NCBI GenBank assembly: GCA_009728235.1 | Contig: WNZI01000034.1 | Coordinates: 1-34,260, forward strand | From: Vibrio cholerae | GTDB lineage: Bacteria; Actinomycetota; Actinomycetes; Actinomycetales; Micrococcaceae | Direction of reading: 5' to 3' | DNA length: 34,260 nucleotides | Part shown: piece after piece, positions 23,313 to 30,853 of the stretch | How the letters are laid out: each line of letters opens with the position of its first letter | Numbering within the stretch: position 1 is the first letter of the stretch | Position numbers and translations under genes: made by a program | Notes under the pieces: model-generated | Told to the model about the DNA's origin: nothing | Databases searched by the model: none | What the model saw: the letters and a program-made list of their open reading frames with translations, nothing else

Positions 23313-23633
23313 GTGCCCCGATACCTTCGCCCACCGAGCCCCTTGCCCAGGGACATAGAGGTGGCTATCGAATCGTTCGGGACGATTTTCTCCCGCGCAA
23401 TACTGCGCCACCTGTCCATCCATGGCCCTACAGGGTCGGCGGATCTTGCGCGTGAACTCGGAACGGACCCCAATACGGCCCGAAGGACGCTACAAGGCCT
23501 TGAAGATGCGGGTTTGGTAAAAGCGGACGTGCCGGCAGGTCAACGACGCGGCCGGCCTGTGACCTTCACTGTCCGGCCGGAGCGGCTGGAGGACTTGCTG
23601 GATGGACTTCGGGACTACCTGCTGGGTCGTTAA
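23313..23633 (+). CDS. Winged-helix transcriptional regulator
   Basis: The 106-residue protein is a compact winged helix: AILRHLSIHGPTGSADLARE as the first helices, LGTDPNTARRTLQGLEDAG as the recognition helix, and the wing VPAGQRRGRPVTFTV, followed by a dimerisation helix. It is probably a repressor of the replication genes that follow. The start codon is uncertain: GTG 23313 has a poor ribosome site, and a short out-of-frame ATG frame overlaps it. It is bracketed by the inverted pair AACAACGTTTAA / TTAAATGTTGTT. Confidence 0.75.
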   Translation: MPRYLRPPSPLPRDIEVAIESFGTIFSRAILRHLSIHGPTGSADLARELGTDPNTARRTLQGLEDAGLVKADVPAGQRRGRPVTFTVRPERLEDLLDGLRDYLLGR

Positions 23634-23641
23634 ATGTTGTT
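23630..23641. promoter_or_regulatory. Second copy of the paired operator element
   Basis: TTAAATGTTGTT overlaps the stop codon of the winged-helix gene and lies 39 bp before the next gene's start. It is the inverse of the element at 23245 with one mismatch. Confidence 0.4.
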
Positions 23642-23679
23642 TTACTTCGCGACACGCCGGCGGAGAAGCCAGATGATTC

Positions 23680-23934
23680 GTGAATCAAAAACTAGTGTCA
23701 CTTGTTATGAGACTCAACGGAGCGGAAAAACGTGGCAGGCCGTCGAAGGGACCCCGCCACACGTTCGTTGTGAAGCTTGACCTCGCGCGAGCGGAGAAGC
23801 TCCGAGAGTTTCTCGATGCGCTGGATACCGATGGTGTCTCGCACCTGTCGCCGCTCATAGCCGATTATGTCGATTCCATTGACCTTGAAACCTTGCGCAA
23901 CCAGGAGGCCCTGCCTATCGCTAAGGCCGGTTAA
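23680..23934 (+). CDS. Small RHH-like protein of the replication region
   Basis: The 84-residue product has a basic segment KRGRPSKGPRHTFVVKLDL and two helices (AEKLREFLDAL and PLIADYVDSIDL), which would fit a ribbon-helix-helix DNA-binding fold. It may control copy number or assist the initiator. GTG 23680 or ATG 23707 could be the start. A terminator follows its stop at once, so it forms a short transcript with the regulator upstream, separate from the initiator at 24052. Confidence 0.6.
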   Translation: MNQKLVSLVMRLNGAEKRGRPSKGPRHTFVVKLDLARAEKLREFLDALDTDGVSHLSPLIADYVDSIDLETLRNQEALPIAKAG

Positions 23935-23938
23935 AAGC

Positions 23939-23964
23939 AGAGGACCCACCTAAGCGGGTCCTCT
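23939..23964 (+). terminator. Terminator after the small replication-region gene
   Basis: AGAGGACCC pairs perfectly with GGGTCCTCT around an 8-base loop, followed by CAATATTCAATTCTCG. It lies 5 bp after the stop codon at 23934. Confidence 0.7.
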
Positions 23965-24051
23965 CAATATTCAATTCTCGTTTCGCCTCAAAACTCTGGA
24001 CCACCAGTCCGGCAAGATCACTGGTCGAGAGTCCTACAGCCGCACCCTTGG

Positions 24052-25305
24052 GTGCATCTGTGTACCACTAATAGAGAGTGTATCGGATACTTGTCAGCGT
24101 CTCCAGACGGTTCTACGTCGCCGCATCGTAACGATCCGGCGTCCCCTGCACGCGCTGCGTGGGCGCTGGCCCCGCTGATCGCGGGGCAGCCTGTGTACAG
24201 GCTTGGCCGTTGGGTCCAAGGATCCTTCCGGTACCAGCCCTCACACACACCGTTACGCATCACCGGTAGCCTGCCTGAGCGTCCTGCTGCGGTCATGGTG
24301 CATGACACCGCGGGCAATGCTCACACACTGTGTCTTGACCTTGATACGTCCGCCGGCATCCGTGCGGCCGTTGTGGAAGCTCACGCGCACCAGCTCCGGG
24401 AGTTGCTGGACTCAGCCGGGGTGTCTTACGTCGAGGATCGTTCCCCCAGTGGTGGCCGGCACCTGTACGTGCCCCTTCAGCAACCCGTGCCAGCCGCTGA
24501 GGCCCGCCAGGTCATCGAGGCGCTGCGCCACCGTACGCCGAGTATCGACCCGAGCCCGCACCGCAACGTCACTGACGGCTGTATCCGCGTCCCGGGTTCG
24601 GCCCACAAGCGTGGCGGCCACCAAATGCTCGTCACGCCGCTCACTGACGCGCACCGCATCCTTACCCGCCGAAACCCACCTGCGGCCCTGACCGCGCTGC
24701 GCGAGGCACTTGCACCGGAGCTGCACCGCGTGGAGCGCGAGCAACAGAACCGGCAGACACGGGCGGCGGCCGCCACCCTCGCTCTCCGCGCTCCAACAGC
24801 AGCTGCATCAGAACGAGCCGGGGAACCTGTCCATGGTTCCACCGACCCGGACGTAGCTGGAGTGCGGAGCGAGTCCGTATTGCGCACCGTCGCCCGTACA
24901 GGTGTCTACGACACCTCCCGGTACGCCAGCGACTCAGAAGCCCGCATGGCCGTCCTCAACCACTTCGCGGCATGCAACTGGACCGTCGACCAGGTACACA
25001 CCGGCATGACCTCCGGACAGTTCACCGGCCTCACAGCCCTCTATGGCACTAAGACAGACCGTCTCCTGACCCGCGAATGGGCCAACGCCCAAACCTGGAC
25101 GGCCACCAAAGCCGGTTCACAAGCACCCGCCCGCAGCACCGGGAAGAGCTATGCACCTAACTGCAACACAAGCCCTACTCAACCCACACCCCCCACCCTG
25201 CCAGCGCGGCTTCAGTCCATCAGCTCGTCAACGACCTCGAAGTCGTCCTGTACGCGGTCCTTGATCGTGACCTGGAAAAACTCGGGAAGATTGCGCTTTC
25301 ATTGA
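24052..25305 (+). CDS. Primase-type plasmid replication initiator
   Basis: The 417-residue protein resembles archaeo-eukaryotic-primase-like initiators of actinobacterial plasmids: the metal motif CLDLDTS (Asp96, Asp98), SPSGGRHLYVPL (131-142) and RVPGSAHKRGGHQ (about 184-196) are in the expected order. A helical C-terminal part with VLRTVARTGVYDTSRYASD and HTGMTSGQFTGL follows. The last 45 residues (from SYAPNCNTS) are Ser/Thr/Pro-rich, look unlike coding sequence of this family and run over the start of the next gene in another frame. That fits a frameshift near 25190. Start is GTG 24052 with a weak ribosome site. Confidence 0.78.
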   Translation: MHLCTTNRECIGYLSASPDGSTSPHRNDPASPARAAWALAPLIAGQPVYRLGRWVQGSFRYQPSHTPLRITGSLPERPAAVMVHDTAGNAHTLCLDLDTSAGIRAAVVEAHAHQLRELLDSAGVSYVEDRSPSGGRHLYVPLQQPVPAAEARQVIEALRHRTPSIDPSPHRNVTDGCIRVPGSAHKRGGHQMLVTPLTDAHRILTRRNPPAALTALREALAPELHRVEREQQNRQTRAAAATLALRAPTAAASERAGEPVHGSTDPDVAGVRSESVLRTVARTGVYDTSRYASDSEARMAVLNHFAACNWTVDQVHTGMTSGQFTGLTALYGTKTDRLLTREWANAQTWTATKAGSQAPARSTGKSYAPNCNTSPTQPTPPTLPARLQSISSSTTSKSSCTRSLIVTWKNSGRLRFH

Positions 25306-26012
25306 AACCACTGATGCGCTCGATCCTTGGATACGTACGTACCACCGAGAACACCCTCATCGACGTTGGATGCAGGTCTCTGGCTCTTGCTACAGGCGAG
25401 CACTACGCCACTACATCCCGCCTGCTACGCATCCTCGAGACGAACTCCCAAGGCATCCTGACCCGTATCGGTCGCGGCCGCGGACGCAACGCAGACCAGT
25501 ACGCTGTGCAGCTGCCCGAACAGTTCGAGCAGCTCGCACGTGAGCTGCCGTGGCGGAAAGGGAAAATCTACGGCATCCGCCCCGTGTTCAGGGTCCTTGG
25601 AAACGTTGCAGCACTGGCCTACGAAGGGATCGAACGAGCCCGCCACTGCCCCACCACCTCGGACTTGGCCAGGACCACCGGAATCAGCCGCAACACCCTC
25701 AGCGACCACCTGTCCACCATGGAAAACCTCGGCATGATCCGCCGGCACCATGGTGCCTGGCAGATCAACGCCACCGCCAATCTCCGCCAGCTCGCGGACC
25801 GGCTCGGAGCCACCGACGACTTCAGTTCCCAGCTCACCAGGTACCGCAAAGAACGCGCCGCCTGGCATGCCTGGCTCGACCGGCACCATGTCCCGCAGCT
25901 GGCAGAGCACGAACTGTACGAAGCTGACGTGGACGAATACTGGTTACCGCCCATCGACGACGACCACGAACTACACCGCACACTCTGGAACGCCGCCCGT
26001 CAGGCTGCCTGA
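25302..26012 (+). CDS. Helix-turn-helix replication protein (possibly 5'-truncated frame)
   Basis: The 236-residue product contains two winged-helix-like units: LALATGEHYATTSRLLRIL (about 26-44) and the better defined TTSDLARTTGISRNTLSDHL with ENLGMIRRHHGAWQINA (about 117-153). It probably works with the primase-type protein, as in two-protein actinobacterial replicons. The annotated TTG is doubtful: the same frame is open back to 25161 and encodes a plausible helical segment (VHQLVNDLEVVLYAVLDRDL). An ATG at 25151 would feed this frame if one C were removed from the C-run near 25190. Confidence 0.7.
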   Translation: MKPLMRSILGYVRTTENTLIDVGCRSLALATGEHYATTSRLLRILETNSQGILTRIGRGRGRNADQYAVQLPEQFEQLARELPWRKGKIYGIRPVFRVLGNVAALAYEGIERARHCPTTSDLARTTGISRNTLSDHLSTMENLGMIRRHHGAWQINATANLRQLADRLGATDDFSSQLTRYRKERAAWHAWLDRHHVPQLAEHELYEADVDEYWLPPIDDDHELHRTLWNAARQAA

Positions 26013-26122
26013 ACACCTGTACTGGCATGCCTCCCGTACCCGGTCTACTGCATTTCGCAGGCGCTCAGCTCACAGTCAACGTCTTTTGCTGCTGCCAGGG
26101 GAGCGTACGCGCTCTCTCCGAT

Positions 26123-26224
26123 GTGTCTACCGGCTGCGCCGGCCTTAGGTGCCACAACTTCCTCCAGGCGCTTCGCTTATTTCCCGGAGAAAGTTCTGAC
26201 CCCACGTCCCTACGGGTAGACACC
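26123..26224. repeat. 9-bp inverted pair in the rep-DUF6349 gap
   Basis: GTGTCTACC at 26123-26131 and GGTAGACAC at 26216-26224 are exact inverses about 84 bp apart in the 280-bp gap after the replication genes. The gap is otherwise featureless. They could be regulator sites or mark an old insertion. Confidence 0.3.
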
Positions 26225-26289
26225 TCTGCGTAAGCGCAGCGAGACAAGCTCGCCAGCAGCAAAAAACGATGGGAAGGGCAGGGACCAGT

Positions 26290-26883
26290 GTGGTTCAGCA
26301 GATAACCAATCAGATAGACCTCTTCGAGGCGCTGGAAGCCTCAGAACCCATTACCGCGCCCCTCGGCTTCACCGTGGAGATCTACACCCGCGAGGAGTTC
26401 GAGAAGGCCAACAAGCGATGGAGCTTCGATCACAGCGACCTAGGAGCCCGCCCACGCTCCCACATGTGGAGCAACTGGGCACACGAGTACGGCAGGAACC
26501 GCACCATGCACGGCGCACACGAGACATTCATGATGACAGCAGACACCCGCTGCGACCACCACCGCCAGAACTGCCAGTGCATCGGTAGCTTGCTCTACCG
26601 CATCTACTGCGAGGGCTGCGGGTACGTCACCGCGATCCACGACACCGAGAACGCCGCCGTCGAGGACCACCTAGACAACTGCTGGGAAGGGTGGCGAGAT
26701 GTCCCCTTCATCACAGCCGCACCCAAGGACAGCGGCGGATACAGCCACGGAATCCCCAAGGACTACCCCGACGCATGGAAAGTCGACGGCGCACCCGTCC
26801 GCACCCGACGCGGCCCCATGGCAACCCGCCACGTCCCCGGACGCTCACCCTTCGGAGGCTACGACACCGGCCACGAAGCCTGA
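26290..26883 (+). CDS. DUF6349-like zinc-binding protein
   Basis: From GTG 26290 (purine-rich GGGAAGGGCAGGG upstream; ATG 26269 is also in frame) the product is 197 residues. It opens with QITNQIDLFEALEASEPI, contains FDHSDLGARPRSHMWSNWAHEYG, and holds Cys/His groups CDHHRQNCQCIG and YCEGCGYVTAI plus DHLDNCWEGW, which look like zinc ligands. I associate this with DUF6349, found on actinobacterial plasmids and phages. The C terminus is Pro/Arg-rich. No function is known to me. Confidence 0.65.
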   Translation: MVQQITNQIDLFEALEASEPITAPLGFTVEIYTREEFEKANKRWSFDHSDLGARPRSHMWSNWAHEYGRNRTMHGAHETFMMTADTRCDHHRQNCQCIGSLLYRIYCEGCGYVTAIHDTENAAVEDHLDNCWEGWRDVPFITAAPKDSGGYSHGIPKDYPDAWKVDGAPVRTRRGPMATRHVPGRSPFGGYDTGHEA

Positions 26884-26891
26884 AAGACGTT

Positions 26892-26933
26892 GTCTAGTTC
26901 CCCTTGACTGTATCTGTCTAGGGGGACTAGACT
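26892..26933 (+). promoter_or_regulatory. Promoter/operator of the ArdC-like gene
   Basis: The inverted arms GTCTAGTTCCCC (26892-26903) and GGGGGACTAGAC (26921-26932) surround a -35 TTGACT (26904-26909) and include a -10 TAGACT (26928-26933) with an 18-bp spacer. The same design recurs before hicA at 27880. A repressor bound to the arms would block polymerase directly. Confidence 0.75.
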
Positions 26934-26967
26934 ATAACTAACAGCACAAGCACAAAGGAGAAAAGCA

Positions 26968-27876
26968 ATGACTGCCACAAAGAACGCAGCAAAGACCACC
27001 GCCAAGAAAGCCGCTAGGAAAACCGTCGAGGAACGTAAGGCAGAGGCCGAAGCTCTGCACAATCAGCTCACTGCCCAGATTGAAGCGCTTACCAGCTCGG
27101 ATGAATGGATGAAGTTCCTAGCTTTCGCTCAGTCATTCCACGCCTACAGTCTCAATAACCTCATGTTGATTCTGTCGCAGCGCCCCACCGCAACGGCCGT
27201 CGCCGGATTCCGCCAGTGGCAGGACAAGGGCCGACAGGTCCGCAAGGGAGAGAAGTCGGTCAAGATCTTCGGGTACAGCACCAAGAAAGTCACCGTAGAG
27301 AACGCCGAGACGGGCGAAGAGGAAGAAAAAAAGGTCGCACTCTTTCCCATCCTCAGTGTCTTCGACATCGATCAGACAGACCCAACCGAGGGCAGCGAGG
27401 ACTACAGCAGCCCCGCAACTCGCCTCACTGGCGAAGATGAAGCCGGAATCACTGCCAAGGTGACCACCTACCTTGAATCGCTCGGATGGACCGTCGAGCG
27501 CGAGGACATCCCAGGTGCAACCAACGGGTACACCACCACGGACGGCAGCAAGCGCGTAGCGATCGACACCGCCCTATCCCCCGCGCAAGCAGCCAAGACG
27601 GCCATCCACGAGGCCGCGCACGTTCTCATGCACTCCGAGGAGGACCCCGCCGAGTACGTCGCGCACAGAGGCACTAAGGAAACAGAAGCCGAATCGGTTG
27701 CCTACGTCGTGGCAGGCATGCTCGGACTAGACACCAGCGCCTATAGCGTCGGATACGTCGCAGGGTGGGCAAAGGCTGATCTAGACCTCGTCCGCAGCAC
27801 CGCAGCCAACGTCCTCAAAACCGTCCACATACTCGCGGATGTCCTCACCAGTGGCGAGCAAGAACTAGCCGCCTAA
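26968..27876 (+). CDS. ardC: ArdC-like antirestriction protein
   Basis: The 302-residue protein starts with a Lys/Ala-rich basic stretch, then an ArdC N-terminal ssDNA-binding-like domain (FHAYSLNNLMLILSQRP, AVAGFRQWQDKGRQVRKGEK, residues 57-95), and ends with a zincin domain holding HEAAHVLMH (214-222) and the downstream acidic ETEAESVAYVV. This is the ArdC layout; such proteins bind incoming single-stranded plasmid DNA and counter host restriction during conjugation. AAAGGAG precedes the ATG at good spacing. Its promoter shares arms with that of hicAB. Confidence 0.88.
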   Translation: MTATKNAAKTTAKKAARKTVEERKAEAEALHNQLTAQIEALTSSDEWMKFLAFAQSFHAYSLNNLMLILSQRPTATAVAGFRQWQDKGRQVRKGEKSVKIFGYSTKKVTVENAETGEEEEKKVALFPILSVFDIDQTDPTEGSEDYSSPATRLTGEDEAGITAKVTTYLESLGWTVEREDIPGATNGYTTTDGSKRVAIDTALSPAQAAKTAIHEAAHVLMHSEEDPAEYVAHRGTKETEAESVAYVVAGMLGLDTSAYSVGYVAGWAKADLDLVRSTAANVLKTVHILADVLTSGEQELAA

Positions 27877-27879
27877 TTT

Positions 27880-27921
27880 GTCTAGTCCCCCTTGCAGAAC
27901 TTGTGCTAGGGGGACTAGACT
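27880..27921 (+). promoter_or_regulatory. Promoter/operator of hicAB, leaderless
   Basis: Arms GTCTAGTCCCCC (27880-27891) and GGGGGACTAGAC (27909-27920) flank -35 TTGCAG (27892-27897), with -10 TAGACT at 27916-27921 and an 18-bp spacer. The hicA ATG begins 6 bases after the -10 box, so the mRNA should start at or next to the start codon. Confidence 0.75.
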
Positions 27922-27927
27922 AATAGT

Positions 27928-28131
27928 ATGAAAGAGATCAAGACAAAGCAGGCAGAGCGGGAGCTGACTAAGGCTGGATTCGCGGTTATCCGCACCAGCG
28001 GCGGGTACACCGTATGGGCCAGCTCGGACGGTAAGCAAACCATCGCGGTCCCGCGACACCGGACAGTCAGCCCGGGGGTAGTGCGGCAAATTGCCAAGGT
28101 ACTCCCGGCAGTTCCGCCGGACTGGCGGTAA
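27928..28131 (+). CDS. hicA: HicA-like toxin with altered active-site position
   Basis: The 67-residue protein has the HicA double-stranded-RNA-binding fold pattern: LTKAGFAVIRTSGGYTVWAS, DGKQTIAVPRH and VSPGVVRQIAKVL. HicA toxins are mRNA interferases whose catalytic His lies in a G-S/G-H-x-x-Y/W motif; here the position is Tyr27 (GGYTVW). It may be weakened, inactive, or use another residue such as His44. The gene precedes hicB, as is usual, and is probably translated from a leaderless message. Confidence 0.75.
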   Translation: MKEIKTKQAERELTKAGFAVIRTSGGYTVWASSDGKQTIAVPRHRTVSPGVVRQIAKVLPAVPPDWR

Positions 28132-28137
28132 CAACGA

Positions 28138-28159
28138 GGGGAGGCCGAGGGGCCTCCCC
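28138..28159 (+). other. Hairpin between hicA and hicB
   Basis: GGGGAGGCC pairs with GGCCTCCCC around GAGG, directly after the hicA stop. It has no U-run, so it may be an RNA-processing or attenuation element that changes the toxin to antitoxin ratio. Confidence 0.5.
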
Positions 28160-28188
28160 CGGCCATAGGCCGAAGGAGCACAAACAAG

Positions 28189-28566
28189 ATGGAAACGTTC
28201 AACGCCACCGCCCGCCGAGAGGGCAAATGGTGGGTGATCGAGATACCCGAGCTAGGGCAAACCACCCAGGCGCGGACGTTTGCCGAGATCAAGGTCATGG
28301 CAACGGACCTAGCGGCCGTCATGCGCGACGTCGACCCCTCGGAGGTCGAGGTCAGCGTCAGAGTGGACACTCCCGAGCTACCCGAGGCCACATGGCGCGA
28401 GGCCCGCGAAAAGACGCAGCAAGCGCAGCAGCTCACACGCGAAGCCGCAGCGGCGAGCCGCGAAGTCGTTAACTCACTACGTGCAAGCGGGTACACCATG
28501 CGCGATATTGCGGCCATCCTCGGCATGAGTCACCAGCGCGTCTCGCAGCTCACCGCCGAGAGCTAA
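28189..28566 (+). CDS. hicB: HicB-like antitoxin with C-terminal HTH
   Basis: The 125-residue protein has a partial RNase-H-like HicB fold at the N terminus (ATARREGKWWVIEIPELGQTTQARTFAEI, residues 6-34) and a C-terminal helix-turn-helix GYTMRDIAAILGMSHQRVSQL (101-121). HicB proteins mask HicA and repress their own promoter. The two similar operators at 26892 and 27880 make it the leading candidate regulator of both hicAB and the ArdC-like gene. GAAGGAG precedes the ATG. Confidence 0.8.
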   Translation: METFNATARREGKWWVIEIPELGQTTQARTFAEIKVMATDLAAVMRDVDPSEVEVSVRVDTPELPEATWREAREKTQQAQQLTREAAAASREVVNSLRASGYTMRDIAAILGMSHQRVSQLTAES

Positions 28567-28569
28567 ACC

Positions 28570-28812
28570 ATGTGGGATGGCGACGACGAATACGGTACGC
28601 CCCGATACCTTCTGTGGATCAGCATTGGGCTAGGTGCCGTCATGAGCGTCCTCAGCAGCGGAGCGCTAATCAAGGCACTCATTACCGAGCCCAACACGAT
28701 CAATCAGGTGGCGCTCCTAGGCGTCATCCTGCTCATCGTACTGGGCTTCCTGCTCGTCACTATCGGATTCCGATCACTCCGGGACGCGCCAGAGGGACCC
28801 GAGAAGGACTGA
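28570..28812 (+). CDS. Small two-TM membrane protein
   Basis: The 80-residue product follows hicB after 3 bp. It has two membrane segments, YLLWISIGLGAVMSVLSSGALI (about 13-34) and VALLGVILLIVLGFLLVTIGF (about 47-67), with acidic ends. No family is recognised. Its place in the hicAB transcript suggests a linked but unknown role. Confidence 0.6.
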   Translation: MWDGDDEYGTPRYLLWISIGLGAVMSVLSSGALIKALITEPNTINQVALLGVILLIVLGFLLVTIGFRSLRDAPEGPEKD

Positions 28813-28848
28813 CAGCAGGTCAGCTGTGATTGAAGTAGCGCCTAGCCT

Positions 28849-29319
28849 CTACTTCTGCGCCTCGTTGTAGGCATCCACAATCGACTGCGAGACACGACCC
28901 CGAGAGCTTAGGGTGTAGCCGTTGTCCTTCGCCCACTGACGGATGCGCTGGAGCTCCTCGCGCCTACTGGTGGCCCTTCCAGTACTTTCCACAGGCCGCT
29001 GCTCATCCTCACCCGTTGGCTCTGATGCGACATCCTGGCCCTCAACACCATCGCTGGCTACAACTAAGGGTTTCTCGCCTGCGGATACGGAAGAAGTAGC
29101 GTCGAACTCAGGCTTGGTGTTGTAGTTCGCTTCCAAGTGCTCTTTGATGTCGTCTCGGAAGATCACCCATGTTCCACCAAGCCGGATAGCTGGCACTCTT
29201 CCGTCACGTAGCCACCGGTAAGTCACCGTTTTATCTGACAGCCCAAGAACATCGGTCAGCTGCTCGACATTGAGCCGGGCTGGCAGATCCGCGAAAAGGG
29301 TGTCGAGCGCTCGACTCAT
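28849..29319 (-). CDS. Excisionase-type HTH fused to Lsr2 DNA-binding domain
   Basis: The 156-residue protein begins with an excisionase/MerR-like helix-turn-helix (LNVEQLTDVLGLSDKTVTYRWLRDGRVPAIRLGGTW, about 16-51) and, after an acidic disordered linker, ends with RIRQWAKDNGYTLSSRGRVSQSIVDAYNEA (about 124-153), the AT-hook-like RGR domain of Lsr2. The fusion joins sequence-specific binding with AT-rich minor-groove binding, so it may be a plasmid-borne silencer or directionality factor. It lies 30 bp after the Lsr2 gene, probably in one transcript. Confidence 0.8.
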   Translation of the reverse strand: MSRALDTLFADLPARLNVEQLTDVLGLSDKTVTYRWLRDGRVPAIRLGGTWVIFRDDIKEHLEANYNTKPEFDATSSVSAGEKPLVVASDGVEGQDVASEPTGEDEQRPVESTGRATSRREELQRIRQWAKDNGYTLSSRGRVSQSIVDAYNEAQK

Positions 29320-29349
29320 GACTGACTACATCCGTCCTTGAAGGCCCAG

Positions 29350-29691
29350 CTACTTGTTTGCCTGGTTGTAGGCATCCACGATCGACTGTGAGATCCGCCC
29401 GCGAGAGCTCGGGTTGTGGCCGTTGTCCTGTGCCCACTGGCGGATCTTCTGTACCTCGTCGCGCTTCGTTCGACTCGTGGAGCTGCCACGCTGCCCACCT
29501 TGGTTTCGACGGCCACCAGAAGCCTTACGAGCCACATTCACATACTGCGAGAGCGCAGAACGCAGTTCGGACGCGTTATCCGTAGTTAGGTCAATCTCAT
29601 ACTCCGAGCCGTCTAGGCCGAAACGAACCGTTTCCTGCGCTTCCTCACCGTTGAGATCGTCCACCAGTTGAACCTGTACGCGCTGTGCCAT
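29350..29691 (-). CDS. lsr2: Lsr2-type nucleoid protein
   Basis: The 113-residue protein has the full Lsr2 layout: an N-terminal oligomerisation domain (MAQRVQVQLVDDLNGEEAQETVRFGLDG) and a C-terminal DNA-binding domain IRQWAQDNGHNPSSRGRISQS with the RGR minor-groove hook. Plasmid Lsr2 proteins resemble H-NS stealth factors that silence AT-rich foreign DNA. GAGGAG lies upstream of the ATG. The upstream operator-like GGGTCA/TGACCC suggests its own regulation. Confidence 0.92.
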   Translation of the reverse strand: MAQRVQVQLVDDLNGEEAQETVRFGLDGSEYEIDLTTDNASELRSALSQYVNVARKASGGRRNQGGQRGSSTSRTKRDEVQKIRQWAQDNGHNPSSRGRISQSIVDAYNQANK

Positions 29692-29707
29692 TTCTACTCC
29701 TCAGGTC

Positions 29708-29724
29708 GGGTCAAGTTGTGACCC
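29708..29724 (-). promoter_or_regulatory. Operator-like inverted repeat upstream of lsr2
   Basis: GGGTCA and TGACCC flank AGTTG, 16 bp before the lsr2 start and just downstream, on the - strand, of a TAGTCT box that could be the -10 element. The site would sit at the transcription start. Confidence 0.45.
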
Positions 29725-29758
29725 TTAGACTATCCGTAATTCGACCATTAGCAGAAAC

Positions 29759-30853
29759 TCAGACTGCACCTTTTCGCCGGTTGTCCTCAACGCACAACAT
29801 CTTACAGTTGGCGGCATTTGTCTTTCCGCCCTTTGACCAAGGGTCAATGTGGTCGGCTTCCATCTGGTTGATTTCAAAGCGGTTCCCGCATACTGGGCAG
29901 ATCCCGTCCTGCCGCTCGTAGGCTTCCCGGCGCTGTGCTTCGCTAAAAGCCCGAATTGAAAGGTGGCGCTCTTCACGTGTGAGTACGTAAGCGTAGATGC
30001 CCTTCTTATTCGAGATGTCATCATCCATCATCAACACCTTGACCTCGTCTTCGAGCTGCGCGGTGTCATAGAGCTCGTCCTTAAACTGGTCATACAAGCT
30101 TCCCCAGTTGAGCCCCTTCATCTCCTTGCGGTAGTTCGTGAAGGTTAGTTGAACCCACTCGATGACTGCTTTGAAGTACGTCCACAGATCGTTGGCGTTT
30201 GGGTCTTTCTGATGCGCCGACATGTACTGGTCGATAGCCCCCGCGGACCGCCACGAGATAGCGGTTTGGAGAAAGTCCTGGCGTAGGGGTGAGCCTGTAA
30301 CGTACTTGCCGGCAAGCAGGGAAGCTGCGCACCCGGTCCTCGAAAAGATGCTCTTTGCGTGAGTGAGCCATGCCCCCGTGTAGACAGCGTTGCGCAACTC
30401 CTGCTCGGTGAGGCGTTCTCCAGCGATATTGATGATGCGAAACCAGTCCAACTTTTCCGCGTCGTCGCCGGAGCAGAAGTAGACCATCAGCTTGTAGTCG
30501 AGAATCTGGTCTTGGAGGGTTTTCGGGAGGTTCTGGAAAGCCATTGGACGACCGTCGATGAGGATCGAAAAGTCGCCGTGCACGTACTGACACAGGGAGA
30601 TTGTTCGTTGCTGGCCGTCCAGCACTTCGTAGCTGCCGGCCTCGGTCACCGCCCAGTACATGACGTTGAGGGGGTGACTCTTACGGGCAGTCTCGATGAC
30701 TGCATTGCGCTTCTTTTCGTCGTAGACGAACTCGCGCTGGTACTTAGGGCGGATGTCGAGCTGCCCGCTGTACCCAACGACGCCTTCTTCAGCGTTGTCG
30801 ACGTATCCAGCAGTGACCTCACGGACTGTGATCTCTTTTAGATCGATATTCAT
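29759..30853 (-). CDS. DUF262-HNH nuclease (GmrSD-like)
   Basis: The 364-residue protein has the DUF262 (GmrS-like) signature: IRPKYQREFVYDEKKRNAVIE, then VLDGQQRTISL near residue 78, and a C-terminal HNH/GmrD-like domain CPVCGNRFEINQMEADHIDP with the downstream Asn/His positions of WSKGGKTNAANCKMLC. DUF262 is an NTP-binding ParB/Srx-like domain that drives the HNH nuclease in type IV restriction. Its ATG overlaps the stop of the methyltransferase gene (TAATG), which links the two functionally. It is a restriction-type partner in place of a classic EcoRI endonuclease. Confidence 0.85.
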   Translation of the reverse strand: MNIDLKEITVREVTAGYVDNAEEGVVGYSGQLDIRPKYQREFVYDEKKRNAVIETARKSHPLNVMYWAVTEAGSYEVLDGQQRTISLCQYVHGDFSILIDGRPMAFQNLPKTLQDQILDYKLMVYFCSGDDAEKLDWFRIINIAGERLTEQELRNAVYTGAWLTHAKSIFSRTGCAASLLAGKYVTGSPLRQDFLQTAISWRSAGAIDQYMSAHQKDPNANDLWTYFKAVIEWVQLTFTNYRKEMKGLNWGSLYDQFKDELYDTAQLEDEVKVLMMDDDISNKKGIYAYVLTREERHLSIRAFSEAQRREAYERQDGICPVCGNRFEINQMEADHIDPWSKGGKTNAANCKMLCVEDNRRKGAV

